11,960 nt of DNA from Bacilli bacterium (GTDB lineage: Bacteria > Bacillota_I > Bacilli_A > RF39 > UBA660): NCBI GenBank assembly GCA_017411235.1, contig JAFPMR010000238.1, positions 1-11,960 on the forward strand, in the 5' to 3' direction. A model generated the notes under the pieces. It did no database searches and was not told where the DNA came from. It saw nothing but the letters and a program-made list of their open reading frames with translations. The position numbers and the translations under genes are program-made. This document shows positions 1-7,165 of this stretch, one piece after another (positions within the stretch are counted from its first letter, which is position 1; every line of letters begins with the position of its first letter).

Positions 1-1572
1 AAAGTAACTAATAAATTAGAAGGTGCTTTAGCTGATAGTAATAAAGAATTTGAATATGAAGTTATATTTAATGGATCTTCAGTTAATGCTGGAAATTATG
101 ATGTATTTGATACTAATAATGAATCTTTAACAGCATTAAATCTAGATCAAGATGGTCAAGGTTCATATACATTTAAGTTAAAAGGTAATCAATCTATTAC
201 ATTTAAGAATTTAACTGGTGGAGTTGAATATACTATTAAACAATTAAAATATAATGGATATTCTACTAGTCCTGTTTTACGTGGTGAATATGCTACTATT
301 ACAGGTAACACTAATGAAGAAGGTACTAGAGAGTATGAATTTACTAATACTTATAGCGCTATTGGTAGTGTTTCATTGAATGCTAAATTAACATATGATA
401 AAGAACTAACAAATGATATGTTTAAAATAAGTGTTGATGGAGTAGAATATGATGTTGATAGTAATGGTAATATTGGTTCTATTAATAAACAATATGATAA
501 TGAAGTAGGTCAATTTACTTATATTATTAAACAAGTTAATACTGGTTTAAATAAGATATCTTACGATAGTAGTGAGTATAAAGCAGTAGTTAATGTAACT
601 GATGATAAAGAGGGAAATCTTAATACTCAATTAAAGTATTATGACAATAATAATAACGAAGTTAGTGAAGTTGTATTTAATAATATTTATTTACCAAATG
701 GTTTAACTATTAGTAATGTTAATAATAGTGAATATGTAGATAAAGATAAGATATTTACTTATGAAATAACATTGACTAACGGTGAAGGTACTTATGAAGT
801 TAAAGATAGTAAAGGAAATAGTTTAACAAATATTGAATTTGTTGATGGTACTGCTACTTATAGTGTTAACTTATTAAGTAATGAAAGTATTCTAATATCT
901 GATTTACCTGATGGAGTAGATTATATTATTAAACAAACTCTTGTTGAATATTATGAAACTACTTCTAATGAAGAATCGACAATAAGTGATAATACAATAG
1001 TTGTTACTGGTACTACTGTTGAAGGAAGTAAAGAGATTAAATTCGATAATAGATATGAAACTAGTGCTTCTTTTGAACCTAATATTAATGTTCAATTAGA
1101 AGGTAAAGAAATTGAAGCTAATGAGTTTACTTTCAAGTTATTAGATGTCTCTGAAGGAGCTACAAATGGTTATACTGTTAATGGTAATAACAATGTAGAA
1201 GGATTAGTTTCATTCGGAGAGATTAATTATACTAGACCTGGTACTTATCGTTATGAAATAGTTCAATTAGATAATGGATCAAATCATATTTATTTCGATT
1301 TCTCTAAAGTTTATTTAGTTCTTGAATTAACTGATAATGGTGATGGTACTATGGAAGTATTAAGTAGTTACGAATATGAAAATGGTCAAGAGTTCTTGGC
1401 AAATAAGTATTCAGAAGAACCAATAGTTAAAGAAGATGAACAAGAACAAGGAAAAGAAAATCCTAAGACAGCTGATAGAATTAGAAATATAATTATTTTA
1501 ATGCTAGTAGCTATCTCATTGTTTGCTGTAGAAAGATGGATTAGATATCGTCGATATACGATGAATGCCTAA
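1..1572 (+). CDS. Surface protein of alternating Spy0128-type pilin modules, NPKTAD-anchored (5' partial)
   Basis: The frame is open from base 1 (523 residues visible), so the start and signal peptide lie outside the window. Four beta-rich modules alternate. Residues about 1-119 and 231-352 resemble the Spy0128 C-terminal (DUF7601-like) domain, each ending in F-x-N-x-Y. Residues about 120-230 and 353-470 resemble the Spy0128 N-terminal/FctA domain; the second carries YTRPGTYRYEIVQ at 410-422. A Glu-rich linker leads to NPKTAD (487-492), a hydrophobic segment and a tail with RYRR. This layout fits a sortase-type sorting signal of the NPxT kind, so the protein is probably exported and wall- or pilus-attached. 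Streptococcal FctA/Spy0128 is a pilus shaft subunit; here a stalk or adhesin is equally possible. All four modules have Gln where the isopeptide Glu is expected, and three lack the expected Lys. No sortase gene is visible in the window. Confidence 0.85.
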   Translation, partial: KVTNKLEGALADSNKEFEYEVIFNGSSVNAGNYDVFDTNNESLTALNLDQDGQGSYTFKLKGNQSITFKNLTGGVEYTIKQLKYNGYSTSPVLRGEYATITGNTNEEGTREYEFTNTYSAIGSVSLNAKLTYDKELTNDMFKISVDGVEYDVDSNGNIGSINKQYDNEVGQFTYIIKQVNTGLNKISYDSSEYKAVVNVTDDKEGNLNTQLKYYDNNNNEVSEVVFNNIYLPNGLTISNVNNSEYVDKDKIFTYEITLTNGEGTYEVKDSKGNSLTNIEFVDGTATYSVNLLSNESILISDLPDGVDYIIKQTLVEYYETTSNEESTISDNTIVVTGTTVEGSKEIKFDNRYETSASFEPNINVQLEGKEIEANEFTFKLLDVSEGATNGYTVNGNNNVEGLVSFGEINYTRPGTYRYEIVQLDNGSNHIYFDFSKVYLVLELTDNGDGTMEVLSSYEYENGQEFLANKYSEEPIVKEDEQEQGKENPKTADRIRNIIILMLVAISLFAVERWIRYRRYTMNA

Positions 1573-1584
1573 TTCATCTTTTTT
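1560..1584 (+). terminator. Intrinsic terminator of the pilin-module gene
   Basis: A perfect 7-bp stem, GATGAAT (1560-1566) with ATTCATC (1572-1578), has a 5-nt loop and is followed by six T residues (1579-1584). The stop codon TAA (1570-1572) lies in the loop and the first base of the right arm, so the hairpin overlaps the end of the coding sequence. Confidence 0.8.
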
Positions 1585-1585
1585 A

Positions 1586-1614
1586 TTTACTTAAAAGATT
1601 AAATAGCATATAAT
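1586..1614 (+). promoter_or_regulatory. Sigma-A-type promoter of the DHH phosphoesterase gene
   Basis: The -35 TTTACT (1586-1591) and perfect -10 TATAAT (1609-1614) are 17 nt apart. The predicted start near 1621 gives a leader of about 16 nt that contains the Shine-Dalgarno sequence AGAGGTG (1623-1629). The promoter begins just after the upstream terminator's T-tract. Confidence 0.7.
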
Positions 1615-1636
1615 AGCAAATTAGAGGTGTATTTAT

Positions 1637-2644
1637 ATGTTAGATATAGATAACTTAAGAGTTAATTTTGAATCAAAAGTATTAGCTTCTGGAAAGGTTA
1701 TATTAGTACCTCATAGAACAGCTGACTTTGATGCTATTGGTTCTGCTATAGGTTTATCTTTAGCGGTAAGTAAATTGAAAAAAACATCAATGATTATTGT
1801 TGATGATAAAGCATATGAATTGGATAGAGGAGTTTACTCAATTATTAAGGATACGAGAACTAATCATAATATTGTTTCTAAAAGTAAGTATTTGAGTAAA
1901 GCTCAAGATGATGATTTATTTATTATGACAGATGTTAATAAATCTTATTTAACTACATTATCTGATTTAATGGTTGATCCAGAAAGAGTATTGATAATAG
2001 ATCATCATGAAACGGATGATAAAACTGTTGATTCTCATTATCAATTTGTTGATAGTAATGTTTCAAGTGCATCTGAAATAGTAGTTAAATTATTACAAAA
2101 AATGAAAATTAAAATACCTAAAAATATTGCTAATTATTTATTAGCTGGTATTTATTTAGATACGAATAAACTTACTAAAAATGTTAGTGCTGAGACTTTG
2201 TTAATTGCTTCAAAATTAGTAGAAGCTGGAGCTGATACAAATTTTGTAATGGAATTATTTACTGAGGATTATGACAGTGATAGAAGAGTACAAGAATTAG
2301 TTAATAAAACTAAAATGATTACTTATAAAATAGCAATGATTTTAGCTGAAGAAACGGATGAATATACAACAAAAGAACTTGCAAGAACTGCTGATTATGG
2401 TCTTAATTATGGTGTAGATGCATCATTTGCAGTAGGTAGGATATCTGAAGAGATTGTTGCTGTAAGTGCAAGATCTAAGAATAGTATAGATGTTGGTAAA
2501 GTAATGCAACAACTTGGTAATGGTGGTGGTAACCAATTTTCTGGTGCTGCAAAGGTAGAAGGTTCTACTATTGAAGAAGTTGGAAAGAAACTAGAATTAA
2601 TTATGAGACCTAGTTGTTATGTTGAAAAAAAGACTGAAAGTTAA
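1637..2644 (+). CDS. DHH/DHHA1 family phosphoesterase, GdpP/PdeM-like (probable c-di-AMP or nanoRNA phosphodiesterase)
   Basis: A 335-residue cytosolic protein with no membrane segment. DHH-domain metal ligands are visible: H26-x3-D30-x-D32 in VPHRTADFD, D99, D122-H123-H124 in IIDHHETDD, and D175 in LAGIYLDT. The middle region (SSASEIVVKLLQ, EAGAD) and the C-terminal SARS stretch follow the GdpP pattern more closely than the NrnA pattern as I remember them. GdpP itself carries N-terminal membrane, PAS and degenerate GGDEF domains, all absent here. That leaves a stand-alone enzyme like mycoplasmal PdeM or streptococcal Pde2, which hydrolyse c-di-AMP or pApA. The DHHA1 motif reads GGGNQ (296-300), with Asn where GGGH is usual. 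The ATG at 1637 follows AGAGGTG at good spacing. The gene has its own promoter and meets the next gene tail to tail. The family is certain; the substrate is not. Confidence 0.88.
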   Translation: MLDIDNLRVNFESKVLASGKVILVPHRTADFDAIGSAIGLSLAVSKLKKTSMIIVDDKAYELDRGVYSIIKDTRTNHNIVSKSKYLSKAQDDDLFIMTDVNKSYLTTLSDLMVDPERVLIIDHHETDDKTVDSHYQFVDSNVSSASEIVVKLLQKMKIKIPKNIANYLLAGIYLDTNKLTKNVSAETLLIASKLVEAGADTNFVMELFTEDYDSDRRVQELVNKTKMITYKIAMILAEETDEYTTKELARTADYGLNYGVDASFAVGRISEEIVAVSARSKNSIDVGKVMQQLGNGGGNQFSGAAKVEGSTIEEVGKKLELIMRPSCYVEKKTES

Positions 2645-2659
2645 TTTCAGTCTTTTAAA
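2625..2659. terminator. Bidirectional intrinsic terminator between convergent genes
   Basis: A perfect 12-bp stem (AAAAGACTGAAA at 2628-2639 with TTTCAGTCTTTT at 2645-2656) has loop GTTAA. The plus-strand stop TAA (2642-2644) is in the loop. The minus-strand stop TGA (2647-2649) is in the stem. Only 2 nt separate the two stops. The minus-strand U-tract (seven T, from 2631 down to 2625) is stronger than the plus-strand one (four T, then AAAT). Confidence 0.85.
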
Positions 2660-3636
2660 TTACGTGGATTTTTATACTTTATAAAGTATTCATAGTATTC
2701 TTCAAATGTAATATCATGATTATGAATATAAGTAGAGCATTCAATACCACAATATCGATAGTGCCATGACTCATATTGATATCCAGTTATGTATTCTTTA
2801 TCTTTAGGGAATCGAAGAATGAAACCATATTTGTAAGCATTTTCTGATACCCAAGTAAAGGCTTTTGTTTTAGAAAAGTCTTCATTAGTATAAGGATAAT
2901 CTCTAATATCAAAGGCATAACCTGTTTGATGTTCTGAGTAACCAGGACGAGCAGAGTATGTGTCAGCTTGTTTTTGACCATCTTCGTTTACATAGCGATT
3001 ATAGATTGTTTCTTGTTTTTCATAACTACGATAAGCTGAATTGATTTTGAATCCATAACCAGCTTCTTTAGCATCGTTATACATTTTTAAGAAAGCTTCG
3101 AAGCATTCTTTAGATAATTCTGTTTTATAAGTACTACCATATAAAGAATAAATTGGATCTATTTCAATTAAGTCATCTGCTTTATAGTTTTCATCAGCGT
3201 AGTAATATTTGTTTAGAATTACAAATCTACCTAGTGAGGTATCTGTTTTTTCGGTATTAGTATAGAATTCATTATTAATATGAGTATTAATAATAGTAAC
3301 TATTTCTTTAGGTGATTTGTCTTTATTATTCTTTTGATATTCTAAATAATCTTTTAAGTAACTATCTATGTAGTATGTTTCTTTAATAATAGGCATTGCC
3401 TCATTTTCATCTATATTATTATTTAATAGATAGTTTTGATTTTGTTTAGAAACATCTTTTTCTATTATTTCTAAATTTGCTTTAGAATATTTTAAGTTAA
3501 TTGTATCTTTTGTTTTAGTATTATTCTCATCTTTATTATTGATAAAATAAACAAGTTGAAGAGTTATAAAGATGGCAATTAAAATAAATAATAGATTTCT
3601 AACATTTATTTTTTTCTTTCTTCTTCTTTTTGACAT
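2647..3636 (-). CDS. Membrane-anchored D-alanyl-D-alanine carboxypeptidase, VanY/LdcB-like (peptidase M15B)
   Basis: A 329-residue protein with a very basic N-terminus (MSKRRRKKK), one membrane segment at about 14-32, a polar Asn/Lys-rich linker, then an M15B peptidase domain at about 155-310. Zinc-site signatures are present: SAYRS (200-204), S-E-H236-Q-T-G-Y-A-F-D243, and E289-S-W-H292. H236, D243 and H292 are the expected ligands and E289 the catalytic base. Family members trim the terminal D-Ala from peptidoglycan stem peptides outside the membrane, so this organism probably makes a cell wall. A longer frame could start at a TTG at 3648, but GGTGAT (3641-3646) is the ribosome binding site and ATG at 3636 the better start. 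It ends in TGA, the only TGA stop in the window. VanY here need not mean vancomycin resistance; no van cluster is present. Confidence 0.9.
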   Translation of the reverse strand: MSKRRRKKKINVRNLLFILIAIFITLQLVYFINNKDENNTKTKDTINLKYSKANLEIIEKDVSKQNQNYLLNNNIDENEAMPIIKETYYIDSYLKDYLEYQKNNKDKSPKEIVTIINTHINNEFYTNTEKTDTSLGRFVILNKYYYADENYKADDLIEIDPIYSLYGSTYKTELSKECFEAFLKMYNDAKEAGYGFKINSAYRSYEKQETIYNRYVNEDGQKQADTYSARPGYSEHQTGYAFDIRDYPYTNEDFSKTKAFTWVSENAYKYGFILRFPKDKEYITGYQYESWHYRYCGIECSTYIHNHDITFEEYYEYFIKYKNPRNLKD

Positions 3637-3652
3637 TATTATCACCAATTAA

Positions 3653-3661
3653 ATTATAACA
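3653..3661 (-). promoter_or_regulatory. Extended -10 promoter of the VanY-like gene
   Basis: On the minus strand, TGTTATAAT (TGn plus a perfect TATAAT) occurs just after the T-tract of the ribonuclease J terminator. No recognisable -35 lies 16-18 nt upstream. The predicted transcript begins near 3646, giving a leader of about 10 nt that is essentially only the GGTGAT ribosome binding site. Confidence 0.55.
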
Positions 3662-3662
3662 T

Positions 3663-3689
3663 AAAAAAACATCTAGTTTTTAGATGTTT
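3663..3689 (-). terminator. Intrinsic terminator of the ribonuclease J gene
   Basis: A 9-bp perfect stem (AAACATCTA at 3667-3675 with TAGATGTTT at 3681-3689, plus-strand reading) has a 5-nt loop. On the minus strand it is followed by a run of seven T (3669 down to 3663). The minus-strand stop TAG (3673-3675) lies inside the stem. Confidence 0.8.
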
Positions 3690-5355
3690 CTCTTATTTCC
3701 ATTATTACTGGTAATACAATAGGTCTTCTACCTGTTAAAGAATTAATGAATGGATGTAATTCTAAGATGATGGTATTCTTTAAGTCAGTATAAGTATATG
3801 TATTATGCTGTAAATAGTTTTCTACTATTTCAGTAGTTTTGTTTTCTATTTGTTGAATTAATTCAGCATTTTCATTTACTAGGATGAATCCTCTTGTTGT
3901 GATGTTTGGTTTGATAAGTAGTTTTCTTGTTAGAGGATTAATGTTTAAGATAGTAATTAGAATACCATCACGAGACATTAATTTACGATCTTTTATAACT
4001 ACTGATCCAACTTCACCAATACGTGATCCATCTACATAAACATCGCCAGCTGTAACAGAAGGGCCGCGATGAACTCCTTCGTTATCTAGAATAATGGAAT
4101 CACCATTATTGCATATGAAGATGTTATCTTCTGGTATACCACATGACATTGCTAATTCTTGATGAGCTTTTAACATACGATATTCACCATGCATTGGCAT
4201 GAAATATTCTGGATTAATTAATCTTAACATTAGTTTTAATTCATCTTGTTTAGCGTGACCTGATGTATGGATATCACTAAATTCTGAATTAGTTATTACT
4301 CTAACACCTCTTAGGTAAAGTTTATTTATTACACGATTAACGCTTGATACATTACCTGGAATAGGGTTAGAAGAGAAGACTACTAAGTCATCTGGCAATA
4401 ACTGAATTTGTTTATGTGTACCGTTTGCTATACGAGATAATGCAGCAAGTGGTTCTCCTTGTGAACCTGTACATAAGATACATATTTCGTTATTCTTTAA
4501 ACTCTTAGCTTGATTTGTATCAATAAATATTGATTTATCATTTAATAAACCATTATTTAAAGCGATATTAGTAGCTGTTTCCATACTACGACCAAATACT
4601 ACTATTTTACGATTATTTTTTCTACAAGTATCAACAATGTGCTTAATACGATATGTATTAGATGCGAATGTTGCAATAATGATACGTCCATTGTAACCAT
4701 TAACAATATCACCTAAAGCTTCGTCAACACTACTTTCTGATTTAGAGAATCCTTCAGATAGAGCATTTGTTGAATCACTTAGTAATAGTTTTACACCTTC
4801 ATTACCAACGCGTGCCATTTTGTGTAAATCGGCGATTGGTCCGATTGGTGTTAAATCGAATTTAAAGTCACCTGTTGAAACGATAGTACCATTTGGTGTG
4901 TGAAGAACTATTCCGTAACTATCTGGTATTGAGTGTGTTGTTGCAATAAATTCGATATTAAAGTATTTAGTTTTAATTTTCTTATCTGAATCAATTAATT
5001 CTAAGTTATCATAACCGATTTCACGATCTTCTAGTTTGTTTTTTATTAAATCTATAGAAGTTCTAGCAGCATAGATAACTGGTATTTTAATTGTTTGTAG
5101 TAAGAAAGGTATACCACCAATATGATCTTCGTGACCATGAGTGATTAATAAACCTTTTATTTTACTTTCGTTTTGTTTTAAATATGTAACGTCTTGAATA
5201 ACATAATCGACACCTAAAAGATCACTTTCAGGGAATATGACACCAGCGTCGATTATGAATATTTCGTCTTTATGGGTGATGACATACATGTTTTTTCCAA
5301 CTTCGCCAAGACCACCTAAAGCAACGACAGACGTAAAGCTGTCCTTATTATTCAT
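3673..5355 (-). CDS. rnj: Ribonuclease J (metallo-beta-lactamase/beta-CASP RNase)
   Basis: A 560-residue protein of normal RNase J length. The metallo-beta-lactamase core opens with VALGGLGEVGKNMYVI and carries the metal motif H73-G-H75-E-D77-H78. H141 (TTHSIPDS), D163 (STGDFKFD) and H389 (PMHGEYRM) supply further ligands. The beta-CASP part includes FGRSMET (254-260), CTGSQGEP and SGH367. A C-terminal domain follows from about 450, ending in RRPIVLPVIMEI. Family members process and decay mRNA and rRNA by 5'-to-3' exonuclease and endonuclease activity. With one copy visible I cannot say whether it matches J1 or J2. An in-frame TTG at 5373 is part of the sequence around AAAGGAAG, the ribosome binding site; ATG at 5355 is the start chosen. 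The gene is transcribed divergently from ftsY. Confidence 0.97.
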   Translation of the reverse strand: MNNKDSFTSVVALGGLGEVGKNMYVITHKDEIFIIDAGVIFPESDLLGVDYVIQDVTYLKQNESKIKGLLITHGHEDHIGGIPFLLQTIKIPVIYAARTSIDLIKNKLEDREIGYDNLELIDSDKKIKTKYFNIEFIATTHSIPDSYGIVLHTPNGTIVSTGDFKFDLTPIGPIADLHKMARVGNEGVKLLLSDSTNALSEGFSKSESSVDEALGDIVNGYNGRIIIATFASNTYRIKHIVDTCRKNNRKIVVFGRSMETATNIALNNGLLNDKSIFIDTNQAKSLKNNEICILCTGSQGEPLAALSRIANGTHKQIQLLPDDLVVFSSNPIPGNVSSVNRVINKLYLRGVRVITNSEFSDIHTSGHAKQDELKLMLRLINPEYFMPMHGEYRMLKAHQELAMSCGIPEDNIFICNNGDSIILDNEGVHRGPSVTAGDVYVDGSRIGEVGSVVIKDRKLMSRDGILITILNINPLTRKLLIKPNITTRGFILVNENAELIQQIENKTTEIVENYLQHNTYTYTDLKNTIILELHPFINSLTGRRPIVLPVIMEIRETSKN

Positions 5356-5406
5356 AAAAATTCTTCCTTTCAAAATAATTAATAATTAAGTTCTTCGCTA
5401 CAAGTA

Positions 5407-5435
5407 ATTATAGTACAAAGTAGATAAAAAGTCCA
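5407..5435 (-). promoter_or_regulatory. Sigma-A-type promoter of ribonuclease J
   Basis: Minus strand: -35 TGGACT (5430-5435), 17-nt spacer, perfect -10 TATAAT (5407-5412). The predicted start near 5400 leaves a leader of about 45 nt, the longest in the window; other genes here have 10-20 nt. Confidence 0.6.
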
Positions 5436-5455
5436 GTTAATAAGATTTAATTAAC
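5436..5455. repeat. Imperfect 20-bp palindrome between divergent promoters
   Basis: GTTAAT (5436-5441) and ATTAAC (5450-5455) form an inverted repeat; the two 10-nt half-sites match at 8 of 10 positions. It lies directly upstream of the rnj -35 and 10 nt upstream of the ftsY -35, where a shared operator could sit. AT-rich DNA makes such repeats common, so this is only a candidate. Confidence 0.25.
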
Positions 5456-5465
5456 ATAATTTACT

Positions 5466-5494
5466 TTGAAAAAGAGTTGTATATAAGGTATACT
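5466..5494 (+). promoter_or_regulatory. Sigma-A-type promoter of ftsY-ylxM
   Basis: The -35 TTGAAA (5466-5471) and -10 TATACT (5489-5494) are separated by 17 nt. The predicted start near 5501 coincides with the ribosome binding site GGTGATA (5501-5507), so the leader is about 10 nt. Confidence 0.7.
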
Positions 5495-5510
5495 ATTTGT
5501 GGTGATATAT

Positions 5511-6773
5511 ATGGGTTTATTTGATAAAATTAAAAAACTAATTTCTAAGAAAAAAGAAGTAGTAGAAGAAGTTAAAGAAGAATATGATGTTGAAAATGTT
5601 GAAGAGATAGAAGAACCTAAAGTTGAAGAAGAGGAAGAGGTAGAAGGTACTGAACCAGAAGAGATTGAGGAAGTCGAGGAAGAACCTGAAACTGAAGAAG
5701 AACCTGAAGTAGAAGAAGAAACTCGTGAAGAATCTACGGAACCTGAAGAAGAGGAAGAAGACTTTGAAGATGAAGAAGATGACGAGGAAGATGAAGAATG
5801 GGCGAAGTTCATTCAAGAACATCAAGAAAAAACTAAGGTAGAAGAAGCTAAAGAAATTGAATTATATGATAAAGGTTTAGAAAAAACTAGAAAAGAGTTT
5901 GTTTCTAAGTTGTCTACTTTAGGTATTAAATATACTAAGGTATCTGAAGATTATTATGAAGAATTAGAAGAACTTTTAATTAATGCTGATGTAGGTGTTA
6001 ATACAGTAATGGGATTTATGGATCGCTTAAGAGATCGTGTTAAGAAGGAAAAGATTACTGATACTGAGTATTTAAATGAAGTTATTGTCGATGAATTATT
6101 CATTATCTATGTTGAAGGTGAAAGTTTAACAGACAAAATTAATTTAGCAGAGGAAGGACCTACAGTTATTTTGATGGTAGGTGTTAATGGAGTAGGCAAA
6201 ACTACAACAATTGCTAAATTAGCTCATAAATATATTAATGAAGGCAAGAAAGTTATGATGATTGCTGGAGATACATTTAGAGCAGGAGCTGTTGAACAAT
6301 TAAAAGAATGGGCTGAAAGAACTGGTTCTACATTCTATGGTAAAGAAAATACTGATCCAGCAGGTGTAATATTTGATGGCTTAGTTAAAGCTAAAGAAGA
6401 TAATGTAGATATTGTATTAATTGATACTGCTGGTAGATTACAAAACAAAGTTAATTTAATGAAAGAATTAGAGAAAGTTAATAATGTTATTGGCAGACAT
6501 ATTCCAAATGCACCACATGAAACATTATTAGTAATTGATGCTACAACAGGTCAAAATGGTATTAGTCAAGCTAAAGCATTTAAAGAAATAACTAATATTA
6601 CTGGTATCGTACTTACTAAGTTAGATGGTACTGCTAAAGGTGGTATTGTATTAGCTATTAAAGATGAAGTTAATATTCCAGTTAAATTTGTTGGTTTAGG
6701 TGAAAAGATGACTGATCTTAAAACATTTGATATTGAAAATTATATTTATGGTTTATTTAAGGATATGATGTAG
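5511..6773 (+). CDS. ftsY: Signal recognition particle receptor FtsY with a long acidic N-terminal region
   Basis: A 420-residue SRP GTPase that docks the Ffh-ribosome complex at the membrane. It starts with a short amphipathic basic helix ([15 protein letters not shown]). A strongly acidic, almost pure Glu/Asp stretch (about 17-97) follows. The N domain begins at about 115 and the G domain at about 218. GTPase motifs: P-loop GVNGVGKTT (224-232), [11 protein letters not shown] (254-264), DTAGR (305-309), [10 protein letters not shown] (369-378), and [13 protein letters not shown] near the end. An upstream in-frame GTG (5499) overlaps the ribosome binding site GGTGATA, so ATG at 5511 is preferred. 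The acidic region is encoded by purine-rich GAA/GAG tracts. Its length is closer to proteobacterial FtsY A-domains than to the short N-terminus of Bacillus FtsY. The gene abuts ylxM with no gap and shares its promoter. Confidence 0.97.
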   Translation: MGLFDKIKKLISKKKEVVEEVKEEYDVENVEEIEEPKVEEEEEVEGTEPEEIEEVEEEPETEEEPEVEEETREESTEPEEEEEDFEDEEDDEEDEEWAKFIQEHQEKTKVEEAKEIELYDKGLEKTRKEFVSKLSTLGIKYTKVSEDYYEELEELLINADVGVNTVMGFMDRLRDRVKKEKITDTEYLNEVIVDELFIIYVEGESLTDKINLAEEGPTVILMVGVNGVGKTTTIAKLAHKYINEGKKVMMIAGDTFRAGAVEQLKEWAERTGSTFYGKENTDPAGVIFDGLVKAKEDNVDIVLIDTAGRLQNKVNLMKELEKVNNVIGRHIPNAPHETLLVIDATTGQNGISQAKAFKEITNITGIVLTKLDGTAKGGIVLAIKDEVNIPVKFVGLGEKMTDLKTFDIENYIYGLFKDMM

Positions 6774-7073
6774 ATGGAAGATTTTGTTTATTATAATAAT
6801 TTATTTGATATTTATAGTGATTTATTAACAGATAACGAAAGAGATAATTTTCAAGATTATTATCAAGAAGATTTATCTTTATCAGAAATAGCTGATGAAA
6901 AGAATGTTAGTAGAAGTGCTATTCAAAAAACAATAAAAAATGTAATTGATAAATTGAATTATTACGAAGAAAAATTACATATATATAAAAAGAATATGAA
7001 GATTAGTGAACTGTTGGATTCAAACGATATTGAACAGTTAAAATCAGATATAAGAGAAGTATTAGGTATCTAA
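6774..7073 (+). CDS. ylxM: YlxM family HTH protein, SRP-associated
   Basis: A 99-residue protein matching Bacillus-type YlxM in length and plan. It has an N-terminal NLFDIYSDLLT helix and a sigma-70-region-4-like helix-turn-helix (about 33-57, LSEIADEKNVSRSAIQ). A coiled-coil-prone C-terminus (YEEKLHIYKK onward) follows. YlxM proteins are usually encoded next to ffh or ftsY; in streptococci YlxM is reported to bind SRP components and modulate GTPase activity. The ATG directly follows the ftsY stop codon, and AAGGA (6759-6763) inside ftsY is the likely ribosome binding site. Tight coupling supports cotranslation with ftsY. The family is clear; whether it binds DNA, RNA or protein here is not. 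Confidence 0.93.
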   Translation: MEDFVYYNNLFDIYSDLLTDNERDNFQDYYQEDLSLSEIADEKNVSRSAIQKTIKNVIDKLNYYEEKLHIYKKNMKISELLDSNDIEQLKSDIREVLGI

Positions 7074-7082
7074 TACTTTTTT
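7057..7082 (+). terminator. Intrinsic terminator of ftsY-ylxM
   Basis: A 9-bp perfect stem (AAGTATTAG at 7057-7065 with CTAATACTT at 7070-7078) has loop GTAT and six T (7077-7082). The stop TAA (7071-7073) is in the right arm. A small GTGTA/TACAC inverted repeat (7096-7110) lies in the following gap. Confidence 0.8.
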
Positions 7083-7110
7083 AAACTTTACTTTTGTGTA
7101 CTTTTTACAC

Positions 7111-7139
7111 TTTAAATATGGTTGTAGTTGTGCTATGAT
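7111..7139 (+). promoter_or_regulatory. Promoter of the thymidylate kinase gene
   Basis: Extended -10 TGCTATGAT (7131-7139), with TTTAAA (7111-7116) as a weak -35 17 nt upstream. The predicted leader is about 20 nt and holds a G-rich AGGTAGAGAG ribosome binding region (7154-7163). Confidence 0.5.
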
Positions 7140-7165
7140 TATTTATGTAAGGTAGGTAGAGAGAA

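Noticed and set aside
904..1095. Minus-strand 63-codon frame inside the pilin-module gene
   Set aside because: Low-complexity Ser/Ile/Asn/Phe composition typical of antisense AT-rich DNA, no ribosome binding site, and fully inside a well-supported gene.
2647..2649. Possible TGA-as-tryptophan genetic code (mycoplasma-like)
   Set aside because: All complete genes are full length under the standard code and Trp is encoded by TGG (for example in FtsY and the VanY-like gene). Reading through this single TGA would add only two residues before TAA, so it gives no support for recoding.
2787..2981. Minus-strand 64-codon frame inside the VanY-like gene
   Set aside because: Alternative frame of a gene with intact catalytic motifs; no start signal and no recognisable product.
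2647..3636. Vancomycin resistance determinant (VanY)
   Set aside because: M15B carboxypeptidases are common housekeeping cell-wall enzymes; no vanRS, vanH, vanA/B or vanX genes are nearby.
5447..5812. Minus-strand open frame with a striking poly-serine content
   Set aside because: It is the antisense reading of the GAA/GAG tract that encodes the acidic region of FtsY. It also has no ribosome binding site, and the second minus frame there (5538-5825, Phe-rich) has the same cause.
7096..7110. GTGTA-CTTTT-TACAC inverted repeat upstream of tmk as an operator
   Set aside because: Only 5-bp arms in AT-rich DNA, and it lies upstream of the weak -35; too little to call a regulatory site.
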